DNA of 27,818 nucleotides. Source: Bacteroidales bacterium. Its GTDB lineage: Bacteria; Bacteroidota; Bacteroidia; Bacteroidales; UBA932. Every line of letters begins with the position of its first letter. The stretch's first letter is position 1. The translations under genes were made by a program, and so were the position numbers. Shown here in pieces: positions 1-6,963 of this stretch. Location: the NCBI GenBank assembly GCA_024681565.1, contig JAILAO010000099.1:1-27818 (forward strand), read 5' to 3'. Under the pieces are notes generated by a model. The model did no database searches. It was not told the origin of the DNA and worked only from the letters and a program-made list of their open reading frames with translations.

Positions 1-1
1 G

Positions 2-1537
2 CTCGAGGAGAAGACCCCGCTCGTGGAGCGCTACTACCACGCCACCGAGAAGGAAGCCATGCGCAACATGATCCTCGACGAGGGGATCCGCCTGGACGGC
101 CGCGTCTGCAACGAGGTGCGCCCGATCTGGTGCGAGGTGGACTACCTGCCCTGCGCCCACGGCTCCGCCATCTTCACCCGCGGTGAGACCCAGTCCCTCG
201 CGACCGTGACCCTCGGCACCAAGATGGATATGAAGGAGATGGACGAGGTGCTGATCCAGGAGGACCAGCAGTTCGTGCTCCACTACAACTTCCCGCCGTT
301 CGCCACCGGCGAGGCCAAGCCGCAGCGCGGCCCCGGCCGCCGCGAGATCGGCCACGGCAACCTGGCGATGCGCGCCCTCAAGCCGGTCGTGCCCCTCGCT
401 CCCGAGAATCCGTACGCCGTGCGCGTCGTCTCCGATATCCTCGAGTCCAACGGCTCTTCTTCCATGGCCTCTGTGTGCGGCGGCTGCCTCGCCCTGATGG
501 ACGCCGGCGTGAAGATCAAGAAGCCGGTGGCCGGCGTGGCCATGGGCCTGATCACCGACGAGGTGCACCCGAACGACCGCTACGCCATCCTGACCGACAT
601 CCTGGGCGACGAGGATCACCTCGGCGACATGGACTTCAAGGTCACCGGCACCGCCGACGGCATCACCGCCACCCAGATGGACATCAAGGTGGACGGCCTG
701 TCCTACGAAGTGCTGGAGAAGGCCCTCGAGCAGGCCCGCCAGGGCCGCATGCACATCATGGGCGAAATGATGAAGACCATCAGCGAGCCGCGCGAGGACT
801 ACAAGCCGTTCGTGCCGCGCATCGTCCAGATCCGCATCGCCGCCGAGTTCATCGGCGCCGTGATCGGCAAGGGTGGCGAGACCATCCAGAAGATTCAGAA
901 AGAAACCGGTACCGTCATCAATATCGACGAGGAACCGATTCCTGGCACCAACCTGACCGAGGGTGTCGTGGACATCGCTTCCGACAATGCCGAGAACATG
1001 CAGAAGGCCCTCGACTGGATCAAGGGAATCTGCGCCGTGCCTGAGGTGGGCGCTACCTATCACGGCCGCGTCGTTTCCATCCTGGATTTCGGTGCATTCA
1101 TCGAGATCCTGCCGGGCAAGGAAGGTCTGCTGCACGTTTCCGAGATCGCCTGGAACAAGACCGAGAAGGTCGAGGATGTCCTGGCCGTCGGCGACGAGGT
1201 CGATGTCAAACTCCTCGAGATCGATGCCAAGACGGGCAAGATGCGTCTTTCCATGCGCGCCCTGACCGAGAAGCCGGAAGGCTACAAGGAGCCGGAGCGC
1301 CGTCCGCGCGGAGGCAACGACCGCGGCAACGGTGGTGACCGCCGCAATGGCGGAGACCGTCGTGGCGGTGATCGCGGCGACCGTGGCGAGCGTCGTGGAG
1401 GAGATCGCGGAGATCGCCGTGAAGGCGGCCGCGACAACCGTCGCAACGACCGTCCCCGTCACAACAACGGTCCCCGTACCGAGGCACCCGCTCCCTCCTT
1501 CGATGACTTCAAGGAGTCCGTGGACGAAGTCTTCTAA
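2..1537 (+). CDS. pnp: Polyribonucleotide nucleotidyltransferase (PNPase), C-terminal part, 5' end outside window
   Basis: PNPase is a phosphorolytic 3'-5' exoribonuclease acting in cytoplasmic RNA decay. The reading frame is open from base 2, so the gene starts upstream; the GTG at 23 is an internal valine codon. Counting from that GTG, the second RNase PH core covers about residues 23-240 with the family signature LGDEDHLGDMDFK at 194-206. A KH domain with an IGKGG loop follows at about 265-335, then an S1 domain at 342-413. The last 75 residues (about 428-490) are an Arg/Gly/Asp-rich tail of RGGDRGDR-like units, which fits an extra RNA-binding extension. The first RNase PH domain and helical linker must lie to the left. 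The gene is unrelated in function to the locus that follows, and a strong terminator separates them. Confidence 0.97.
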   Translation, partial: LEEKTPLVERYYHATEKEAMRNMILDEGIRLDGRVCNEVRPIWCEVDYLPCAHGSAIFTRGETQSLATVTLGTKMDMKEMDEVLIQEDQQFVLHYNFPPFATGEAKPQRGPGRREIGHGNLAMRALKPVVPLAPENPYAVRVVSDILESNGSSSMASVCGGCLALMDAGVKIKKPVAGVAMGLITDEVHPNDRYAILTDILGDEDHLGDMDFKVTGTADGITATQMDIKVDGLSYEVLEKALEQARQGRMHIMGEMMKTISEPREDYKPFVPRIVQIRIAAEFIGAVIGKGGETIQKIQKETGTVINIDEEPIPGTNLTEGVVDIASDNAENMQKALDWIKGICAVPEVGATYHGRVVSILDFGAFIEILPGKEGLLHVSEIAWNKTEKVEDVLAVGDEVDVKLLEIDAKTGKMRLSMRALTEKPEGYKEPERRPRGGNDRGNGGDRRNGGDRRGGDRGDRGERRGGDRGDRREGGRDNRRNDRPRHNNGPRTEAPAPSFDDFKESVDEVF

Positions 1538-1559
1538 AGAGACTGACCCATCCTGGAAT

Positions 1560-1595
1560 AAAGGCCTTCGGAGCAATCCGGAGGCCTTTTTCTTT
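1560..1595 (+). terminator. Intrinsic terminator after pnp
   Basis: A 13-bp stem is formed by 1560-1572 (AAAGGCCTTCGGA) and 1577-1589 (TCCGGAGGCCTTT), with one T-G wobble. It is closed by a GCAA (GNRA) tetraloop and followed by a run of T with one C. It lies 22 nt after the pnp stop and 17 nt from the convergent esterase stop at 1607, so it may also act weakly in the other direction. Confidence 0.93.
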
Positions 1596-1606
1596 CCGCT
1601 GTTTCC

Positions 1607-3154
1607 CTATTTCGCCCAGGCTGCGCCATCCGGCGTACGGCGCCAGGCGAAGTAAGCGTCCAGGACATTCAGCGACGCTTCGCCCGGAACGGGACCGGCG
1701 AAGGGGGTCGGACCGCTGAGATACATCGCCTGCGGGGCGGCGTTGTCGAAGGCCGGCCATACGGGCAGGCCGGGACCGTTCGGGTCGCCGGTCTTGGCGA
1801 AGTTGGTCCAATAGTCGCCGATGGCCTGCATCAGGGCGTCATCTCCCTCGATCGGATGGTTTTCGTCCAGATGCTGGAAGACATAGCGGACTTCCTGTCC
1901 GTGGGGTGAACCGGCGTCACCGGGACCGTCCGGATGCTGGTCAAAATAATAGAGGTATACCTTGGAACCCCCATGTTTTGCCTGCAGCCGCGCCCAGCTG
2001 ACGGTATGCCAGCCGAAAGCGGCGTCCCGCATCAGGTCGCGTGCGGTCTTGACGACGGCATCTCCCTCCACGGGGTACGCGGCCAGGAGGCGCTCCGCCC
2101 AGGAGCCGTAGCGCTGCCGGACGGAGGCTTCGTGTGCTTTTGCTTCACGTGCCACGCCGAAACTGGCGCCTTCGTCGGAGTTGTAACCGACCAGCACGTC
2201 GACGTTGTTGAACAGACCCTGCTCATAGAGCCGGTACTGGTCGTCCGGAATCACATAACCGTCCACGATGGGCCATCCGCCGCCCGCGGACAGTCCGCGC
2301 TCCACGAAGCGGGAAGCATCCAGGGCACGGAGTTCGGCGAGGGTCTTCACGCCCAGTCCCTCGGCAATCCTGACACCGTCGGCTTCAGCCTGGGTCAGTG
2401 TTTTCATGTTCTCGCCGGGATAGGTGGTCGGCCGGGTCGGACCGAAGGAGCCGCCGCTTTCAGAGATGGCGCCGCGGAAGAGACCTTCCGCCAGCGGGGA
2501 GGCGCAGAGCATGCTGACCGAAATGCCTCCGGCTGATTCGCCGAAAATGGTTACCCTGTCCGGGTCGCCGCCGAACGCGGCGATGTTGTCCCGGATCCAG
2601 CGCAGGGCGGCAATCTGGTCCTTGATGCCATAGTTGCCCGAGACCCCGTGCGGATCTTCGGCGCTCAATTCCGGATGGGCCAGGAAGCCGATCTTGCCGA
2701 CACGGTAGGCCGTGCTGACCATGATGACGCCCTTGCGGGCCAGTTCCGTGCCGTCCGTGACGGGATCGGCCGTGGCTCCGCCGGCGAAGCCGCCTCCATA
2801 GATCCAGACCATGACCGGGAGCTTGTCCTTCGGACTTTTGGCCGGAGTCCAGATGTTCAGGTAAAGGCAGTCCTCGCTGTAGCCGTAAGGGTTGTTCCCG
2901 GCCTGCATCGGGCAGGCGGCATAGTCCTTGGTCTCGCGTACGCCTTCCCAGGGGATGACGGGTTGCGGAGCTTTCCAGCGCAGTTCTCCCACGGGCGGGG
3001 CGGCGAAGGGGATGCCTTTATAGACGGTCATGTCTTCAAGGACTTCTCCCTGGATCCATCCTCCTTCAACCCGGACTCTGCCGGGTTCGTCCGGCGAACA
3101 GGCGCAGATGCCGGCAACCGCCAGCATCAGGCACAGAATACTGTTTTTATACAT
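1607..3154 (-). CDS. Type-B carboxylesterase, predicted lipoprotein
   Basis: Alpha/beta-hydrolase of the carboxylesterase type B (COesterase) family, 515 residues. Numbered from the ATG at 3154, the triad is visible: Ser207 in the elbow GESAGG, Glu328 in NSDEG, and His418 in SPHGQEVRYVF. The oxyanion-hole GGG is at 120-122. The N-terminus is a lipoprotein signal ending ICAC with Cys19, so the enzyme should be anchored to a membrane, possibly at the cell surface. In-frame ATGs also exist at 3160 and 3163; 3154 was chosen because it gives the most compact signal peptide. The start lies only 4-13 nt after the stop of the GH2 gene (stop codon 3170-3168), so it is the last gene of a GH43-GH2-esterase operon. 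The family hydrolyses carboxylic esters. Removing acyl or feruloyl groups from a pectic glycan is inferred from context only. Confidence 0.93.
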   Translation of the reverse strand: MYKNSILCLMLAVAGICACSPDEPGRVRVEGGWIQGEVLEDMTVYKGIPFAAPPVGELRWKAPQPVIPWEGVRETKDYAACPMQAGNNPYGYSEDCLYLNIWTPAKSPKDKLPVMVWIYGGGFAGGATADPVTDGTELARKGVIMVSTAYRVGKIGFLAHPELSAEDPHGVSGNYGIKDQIAALRWIRDNIAAFGGDPDRVTIFGESAGGISVSMLCASPLAEGLFRGAISESGGSFGPTRPTTYPGENMKTLTQAEADGVRIAEGLGVKTLAELRALDASRFVERGLSAGGGWPIVDGYVIPDDQYRLYEQGLFNNVDVLVGYNSDEGASFGVAREAKAHEASVRQRYGSWAERLLAAYPVEGDAVVKTARDLMRDAAFGWHTVSWARLQAKHGGSKVYLYYFDQHPDGPGDAGSPHGQEVRYVFQHLDENHPIEGDDALMQAIGDYWTNFAKTGDPNGPGLPVWPAFDNAAPQAMYLSGPTPFAGPVPGEASLNVLDAYFAWRRTPDGAAWAK

Positions 3155-3167
3155 TTCCATCATGGTT

Positions 3168-5576
3168 TTATTGAACGTTGATTGTGATGTCCGATTCTCC
3201 CAGGTCACTGGATACCGTGAGTGTGGTGCGCCCTTTTTGTCCGGGCAGCGAGCGGATGACGGCGAGTGCCTTGCCGTTGAAGAGCGCTTTCTGCGTGCCT
3301 TTGAGACAGAGGGTGTCGGCGGCGTTGCCGTTATCGATGCCGAAGAGTTCTCCCTTTCCTTTGACCCTGAAGTGCAGCATCGTGTCGGCGGTCGGCACCG
3401 CCCGTCCGTCAGCATCGACAGCTTCCACGGTGATGTAACTCAGGTCGTATCCGTCAGCGGAGATCTTGTTGCGGTCGGCTGTCAGCCGCAGGGCGCTTGC
3501 AACACCGGCAGTTTCCCGGACGGTGCGCATCACTTCTTCTCCGTTCCGGTAGGAAACGGCTTCCAGCCTGCCCGGTTCGAAGGGAACTTCCGGCCAGAAG
3601 GCATGCAGGCGGTCCGCTGTCTTGGCGCTGCGCCCCAGGGAACGGCCGTTCAGGAAGAGCTCGACCTCGTCGGCATGGTTGTAATAGGCCCAGACGTCGA
3701 TCTTCTCGCCGGCGGTCCAGTTCCAGTGGGGCAGCAGGTGCAGCATTGTCCCGTCCGTCCATTCCGACTGGTACATGTAGAAAGGATCTTTTGGGAAACC
3801 CGCCAGATCCACGAAGCCGAAGTAGGAGCTGCGGGAGGGCCAGCCGAAGGCGGTGGGTTCTCCCAGATAGTCGAAGCCGGTCCAGACGAAGGTACCGGCG
3901 ACAAAGTCCCGGTCGCGCACGGGGATCCATGCGTTCTGATGTGTATCGGTCACGCTCCAGACCGAGCGGCAGTTGTCATAGGCGGTACATTGGTTCGGGA
4001 CCTGTCCCGCGAGCTCTTCGTCGCTGGGTTTGGGCACCCCGGCCCACGGCGACCATCCCGCGATGCGGATGCCGGTCGAGGGCTGGTAATAGATACCGCG
4101 GCTGTTCTGGGCGGAGACGGCCTCGGAAGCTACGATGGGCACACCCGGGAACCAGGCGCGCAGCGAGTCGTAGCCGGCGGGGCGGTAGTTGAGTCCGATG
4201 ACATCGAGGGCCCCGCTGTTGTAGAGGTTGTTGTCGCGGGAGAGCTGATGTCCGCCGCAGGTGATGGCGCGTGTGTCGTCCTGGGCACGGATCAGGTCCG
4301 CCATGTGGCGCGAAAGGGCCCGGTTTTCCTCATTGGCTTCAGCCGTCCGGCCACCCTGTTCCGCAATCTCGTTGGCAATGCTCCAGAGGATGACGCTGGG
4401 GTGATTGCGGTCGCGCCGCACCAGGTCGGTCAGGTCGCGCTCGTGCCATTCGTCGAAGAAACGGCCGTAGCCGCCCCGGGTTTTGCCCGAACGCCATTCG
4501 TCAAAGGCTTCATCCATCACCAGCAGTCCCATCTCGTCGCACAGTTCGAGCAGTTCGGGTGCGGGTGGATTATGGGCGGTGCGGATGGCGTTGACGCCTG
4601 CGGCCGTCAGGATTTCCAGCTGACGCTGCAGGGCCCTGTAATGTACGGCGCTGCCGATGCAGCCCAGATCGTGGTGCAGGCATACGCCATGCAGTTTGAC
4701 GACGCGTCCATTGAGCAGGAAGCCCTGGTCTGCGTCCCATGCTGTCTGGCGGAAGCCGAAGCGGGTACGTACACGGTCCACGACCTTGCCTCCGCTGCGG
4801 ACGACTGTCTCCACGCTGTAGAGATAGGGGTCGGTGATATCCCAGCGCCGCGGGTCCGCGATGCGGATGGCTTCTCCGTCAGGCCCCTGGCCGACTTTCC
4901 TGCCGGAGGCGTCCAGGATGCGGTGGGAAACGCTGAATTCCTCTCCCGCCGGCGCATCTACGTCGGTGCGGACCAGCACGGATGCCTCCCGGTCTCCTAT
5001 CTCCGGTGTCGTGATCCGGATGCCGTTATAAGCGGCCCGGACCGCTCCGGTACGCACCATGCGGACATTGCGGTAGATCCCGCATCCGGTGTACCAGCGG
5101 CCGCTGGGCTGGATGGAGTTGTCTACGCGTACGGCAATGGTGTTATCCTGCCCGGCCGGGTTCAGATAGGGTGTGATGTCGATGGAGAATGAACTGTAGC
5201 CGTAGGGCCGTCCGCCTGCTGCGTGTCCGTTGACCCAGATACGACTGTCCATGTAGATGCCGTCGAACTCAATCGCTACGCGTTCCGCCTCCGGGGTCGG
5301 AAAATGCTTACGGTACCAGCCGATCCCACCCGGCAGGGCGCCGCCGTTGACGGTGGCGGGATTTGCGGGGGAGAATTCTCCCTCGATGCTCCAGTCGTGG
5401 GGCAGGTGCAGGGAGCGCCAGTCGCTGTCATCGAAGCCGGGCTCCGACCGGGCCGGGTCGTCTCCAAGCCGGAAACGCCAGTCGAAATTGAAATCCCCGG
5501 TTGTGCGGGATGCCGGCGTTCCGCAGGCGGAAACCAGCAGCAGACAGAGTGCCAGCAGGCGTAGTGGTCCTCGCAT
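3168..5576 (-). CDS. Glycoside hydrolase family 2 enzyme (beta-galactosidase-like), lipoprotein
   Basis: A GH2 exo-glycosidase of 802 residues from the ATG at 5576. It has a lipoprotein signal with lipobox VSAC (Cys18). It has the GH2 sugar-binding domain at about 25-180 and an Ig-like domain at about 185-285. The catalytic barrel begins near 285, and C-terminal beta domains of the DUF4982 / GH2 C-terminal type run from about 620 to the end. The acid/base is Glu403 in the motif RDRNHPSVILWSIANE, and the nucleophile is probably Glu485 in VASEAV. Many characterised relatives in galactan loci are beta-galactosidases, but substrate cannot be read from sequence alone. It starts 7 nt after the GH43 stop, so the two should be co-transcribed. 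Unlike the other two GH2 proteins here it is a predicted lipoprotein, which places it in a different compartment or anchoring state. A longer upstream open frame was rejected because it overlaps the GH43 gene and lacks a signal peptide. Confidence 0.94.
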   Translation of the reverse strand: MRGPLRLLALCLLLVSACGTPASRTTGDFNFDWRFRLGDDPARSEPGFDDSDWRSLHLPHDWSIEGEFSPANPATVNGGALPGGIGWYRKHFPTPEAERVAIEFDGIYMDSRIWVNGHAAGGRPYGYSSFSIDITPYLNPAGQDNTIAVRVDNSIQPSGRWYTGCGIYRNVRMVRTGAVRAAYNGIRITTPEIGDREASVLVRTDVDAPAGEEFSVSHRILDASGRKVGQGPDGEAIRIADPRRWDITDPYLYSVETVVRSGGKVVDRVRTRFGFRQTAWDADQGFLLNGRVVKLHGVCLHHDLGCIGSAVHYRALQRQLEILTAAGVNAIRTAHNPPAPELLELCDEMGLLVMDEAFDEWRSGKTRGGYGRFFDEWHERDLTDLVRRDRNHPSVILWSIANEIAEQGGRTAEANEENRALSRHMADLIRAQDDTRAITCGGHQLSRDNNLYNSGALDVIGLNYRPAGYDSLRAWFPGVPIVASEAVSAQNSRGIYYQPSTGIRIAGWSPWAGVPKPSDEELAGQVPNQCTAYDNCRSVWSVTDTHQNAWIPVRDRDFVAGTFVWTGFDYLGEPTAFGWPSRSSYFGFVDLAGFPKDPFYMYQSEWTDGTMLHLLPHWNWTAGEKIDVWAYYNHADEVELFLNGRSLGRSAKTADRLHAFWPEVPFEPGRLEAVSYRNGEEVMRTVRETAGVASALRLTADRNKISADGYDLSYITVEAVDADGRAVPTADTMLHFRVKGKGELFGIDNGNAADTLCLKGTQKALFNGKALAVIRSLPGQKGRTTLTVSSDLGESDITINVQ

Positions 5577-5583
5577 GGGTTTC

Positions 5584-6639
5584 TTAGAGTTTGATCTCCG
5601 GCCAGCCGTCTGCGGTCCAGCTGATCTCGTTGATGAGCAGTTTGGAGCGGTAGTCCGCCTGCCCGTCATAGCCGTGCATGAAAAGGTAGTCCTGCCCGTC
5701 GAAGGTCACTGCGGCGCAGTGGCCCACTCCGGCGTAACGTTCATTGCCTTTGGCGACGAGTGTGCCGCCGCCCTGCATCAGGGAGACGCCGTCCCGGTCG
5801 ATGTACGGACCCATGACCTTTTCGGAGCGGCCGACCACGACATTATAAGTGCTGTTCTTGCCCCGGCAGCAGAGGTCGTAGGAGCCGAACAGGTAATAAT
5901 ATCCGCCGTGGCGGAAAATGAAAGGAGCCTCGACGGCACCGTTCCCGGCATCGAAATCGGAACCGCGCGGATCCAGCCGCAGCCCGTCCGCACCGCCGGC
6001 GATATTCTTGGTCGTGCCTTCCGGTCGGCGGCAGAGCGGATACCACTCCTGCGGCTCGGCCATCCGGGTAAAGCTCTCATCCAGCTTGAACATCTTGATG
6101 CCGCGCCAGAAAGAGCCGAAGCAGAGCCATCCGGTTCCCTCCTCGTCCACGATGACGTTCGCGTCGATCGCATTCCATTCGTCGCGTCCCGGAATGGACT
6201 CGACGATCATCCCCTGGTCCTCCCACTTGAAATCCGGGGACTCCGGGTTGAGGGTTTTGTTGGTCGCTACGCCGATGGCGGAGATGTTCTTGCCGAAGTG
6301 GGAATAGGAGTAGTAGAGGTACCACTTGCCGTTGATGAACTGGATATCCGGGGCCCAGGGCATCCCTCGGAAACCTTTTGCAACGGCCCACTGCGGGGTC
6401 TCGGGCAGGACGCGCTGCTCGAAGCGCCAGGTCTTGAGATCCGCGGAGGACATCACGGTCAGACCGGTCGTGAAGACATAGTACCGCCCGTCGCACCAGG
6501 CCGCCACCGGGTCATGGGCGTCAGGGTCTTCGACCAGGGTGCCGGGGACGGGCCCGCGGGGCTGGGCGGATAAACTGATTGCGGCCAGAAAGGCCACGGC
6601 ACAGAGGGATTTTTGAATCAGATTCAGCATGGTTGACAT
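5584..6639 (-). CDS. Glycoside hydrolase family 43, endo-alpha-1,5-L-arabinanase-like
   Basis: Five-bladed beta-propeller glycosidase of 351 residues from the ATG at 6639 (348 from the ATG at 6630). A cleavable signal peptide ends SLSA before QPRG, predicting a periplasmic or exported enzyme. The GH43 triad is visible: base Asp43 in DAHDPV, pKa-tuning Asp159 in AIDANV, and acid Glu237 in AVEAPFIF. The region after it (YYYLFGSYDLCCRG, STYNVVVGRS) is typical of arabinan-active members. His307 in GVGHCAAV matches the metal-site histidine of endo-arabinanases. Endo-arabinanase or exo-arabinosidase activity on the arabinan of RG-I pectin is the best call; the exact mode is uncertain. It is first in the minus-strand operon and opens into the 324-bp divergent control region. 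No clear Shine-Dalgarno is present, as is common in Bacteroidota; a weak -7-like TAACTTTT lies at 6652-6645. Confidence 0.92.
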   Translation of the reverse strand: MSTMLNLIQKSLCAVAFLAAISLSAQPRGPVPGTLVEDPDAHDPVAAWCDGRYYVFTTGLTVMSSADLKTWRFEQRVLPETPQWAVAKGFRGMPWAPDIQFINGKWYLYYSYSHFGKNISAIGVATNKTLNPESPDFKWEDQGMIVESIPGRDEWNAIDANVIVDEEGTGWLCFGSFWRGIKMFKLDESFTRMAEPQEWYPLCRRPEGTTKNIAGGADGLRLDPRGSDFDAGNGAVEAPFIFRHGGYYYLFGSYDLCCRGKNSTYNVVVGRSEKVMGPYIDRDGVSLMQGGGTLVAKGNERYAGVGHCAAVTFDGQDYLFMHGYDGQADYRSKLLINEISWTADGWPEIKL

Positions 6640-6677
6640 ACAAAAAAAGTTATTACTTGACCAATTTAGTGATTTTC

Positions 6678-6686
6678 CCGGACATA
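6678..6686 (-). promoter_or_regulatory. Candidate operator TATGTCCGG, minus-strand copy
   Basis: On the minus strand this reads TATGTCCGG, 26 nt upstream of the weak -7-like box serving GH43. The identical 9-mer occurs on the plus strand at 6883-6891 upstream of the other divergent operon. The mirrored placement suggests a shared activator site; binding by the locus regulator is inference. Confidence 0.35.
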
Positions 6687-6705
6687 AAAACCATTTGGCG
6701 GAATA

Positions 6706-6721
6706 GGACAAGGATTTGTCC
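6706..6721. promoter_or_regulatory. Palindrome GGACAA-N4-TTGTCC
   Basis: A perfect 6+6 inverted repeat with a 4-bp spacer (ggat), a size suited to a dimeric DNA-binding protein. It ends 32 nt before the plus-strand TACCTTTA box. It has no T-run, so a terminator role is unlikely. Confidence 0.35.
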
Positions 6722-6753
6722 GCTTCATGTCATATTGTTGATAGATTACTGAT

Positions 6754-6761
6754 TACCTTTA
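6754..6761 (+). promoter_or_regulatory. Possible upstream -7 box TACCTTTA for the CE1-GH2-GH53-SusCD operon
   Basis: TACCTTTA fits TAnnTTTG with one mismatch and sits in GATTACCTTTA. Nearly the same 11-mer (GATTATCTTTA) lies just upstream of the GH2 gene at 23681. Transcription from here would read through the hairpin at 6807-6838 before reaching the first gene. No convincing -33 TTTG is placed correctly, so this is weak. Confidence 0.3.
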
Positions 6762-6806
6762 CCCTGTGAGAAATTCATAGGATTGGTATATTTTGGTTAG
6801 GTATGG

Positions 6807-6840
6807 AAAGGGTGGACGCGTGATGCGGCCGCCCTTTTGT
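6807..6840 (+). terminator. Terminator-like hairpin inside the divergent control region
   Basis: AAAGGGTGG (6807-6815) pairs with CCGCCCTTT (6829-6837), with an inner CGC/GCG stem (6817-6819 with 6825-6827) closing a GTGAT loop, and TTTTGT follows. It has the form of an intrinsic terminator but no gene lies upstream on the plus strand. It could attenuate a longer leader of the downstream operon, end a short RNA, or insulate the divergent promoters. Confidence 0.6.
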
Positions 6841-6882
6841 CGTCCGGATGCCCAGATGCCGGAAAACGGGAACGTGTCAGAA

Positions 6883-6891
6883 TATGTCCGG
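6883..6891 (+). promoter_or_regulatory. Candidate operator TATGTCCGG, plus-strand copy
   Basis: An exact inverse partner of 6678-6686. It ends 30 nt before the -7 box TACTTTTG, about where an activator would contact RNA polymerase. Part of it (GTCCGGAT) is repeated directly at 6842-6849, 44 bp upstream. Confidence 0.35.
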
Positions 6892-6921
6892 ATTGTGAAA
6901 AGCATTCCTTCTATAATAAGG

Positions 6922-6929
6922 TACTTTTG
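6922..6929 (+). promoter_or_regulatory. Bacteroidota -7 box TACTTTTG for the main operon
   Basis: TACTTTTG is an exact match to the Bacteroidota -7 consensus TAnnTTTG. The CE1 start codon follows 34 nt later. A good -33 TTTG is lacking, as would be expected for a promoter that depends on an activator. Confidence 0.65.
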
Positions 6930-6963
6930 TAAAGACGTTAAACACTATACTCAATAATCGACA

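Larger units (their letters stand above)
6640..6963. other. Divergent control region between GH43 and CE1 operons
   Basis: A 324-bp AT-richer stretch without a credible gene. Working left to right it holds: a weak minus-strand -7-like TAACTTTT (6652-6645); the 9-mer CCGGACATA (6678-6686), repeated in inverse at 6883-6891; a palindrome GGACAA-N4-TTGTCC (6706-6721); a plus-strand TACCTTTA box (6754-6761); a terminator-like hairpin (6807-6838); GTCCGGAT twice (6842-6849 and 6886-6893); and a consensus plus-strand -7 box TACTTTTG (6922-6929). The density of elements suggests this is the main switch of the locus. Confidence 0.7.

Noticed and set aside
23..25. GTG as start of a short PNPase
   Set aside because: The frame is open to the window edge and the protein would lack the first RNase PH domain; the gene is simply cut by the window.
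1310..1450. Short repeated DNA units considered as a CRISPR or tandem-repeat array
   Set aside because: Units are imperfect, have no unique spacers, and are in frame as the Arg/Gly-rich tail of PNPase.
3030..5192. Plus-strand open frame opposite the GH2 lipoprotein and esterase
   Set aside because: Shadow of two well-supported minus-strand genes; no start context or family resemblance.
6787..6795. TATATTTTG as a further plus-strand promoter
   Set aside because: It fits TAnnTTTG only with an extra base, has no -33 element, and would start RNA almost at the hairpin.
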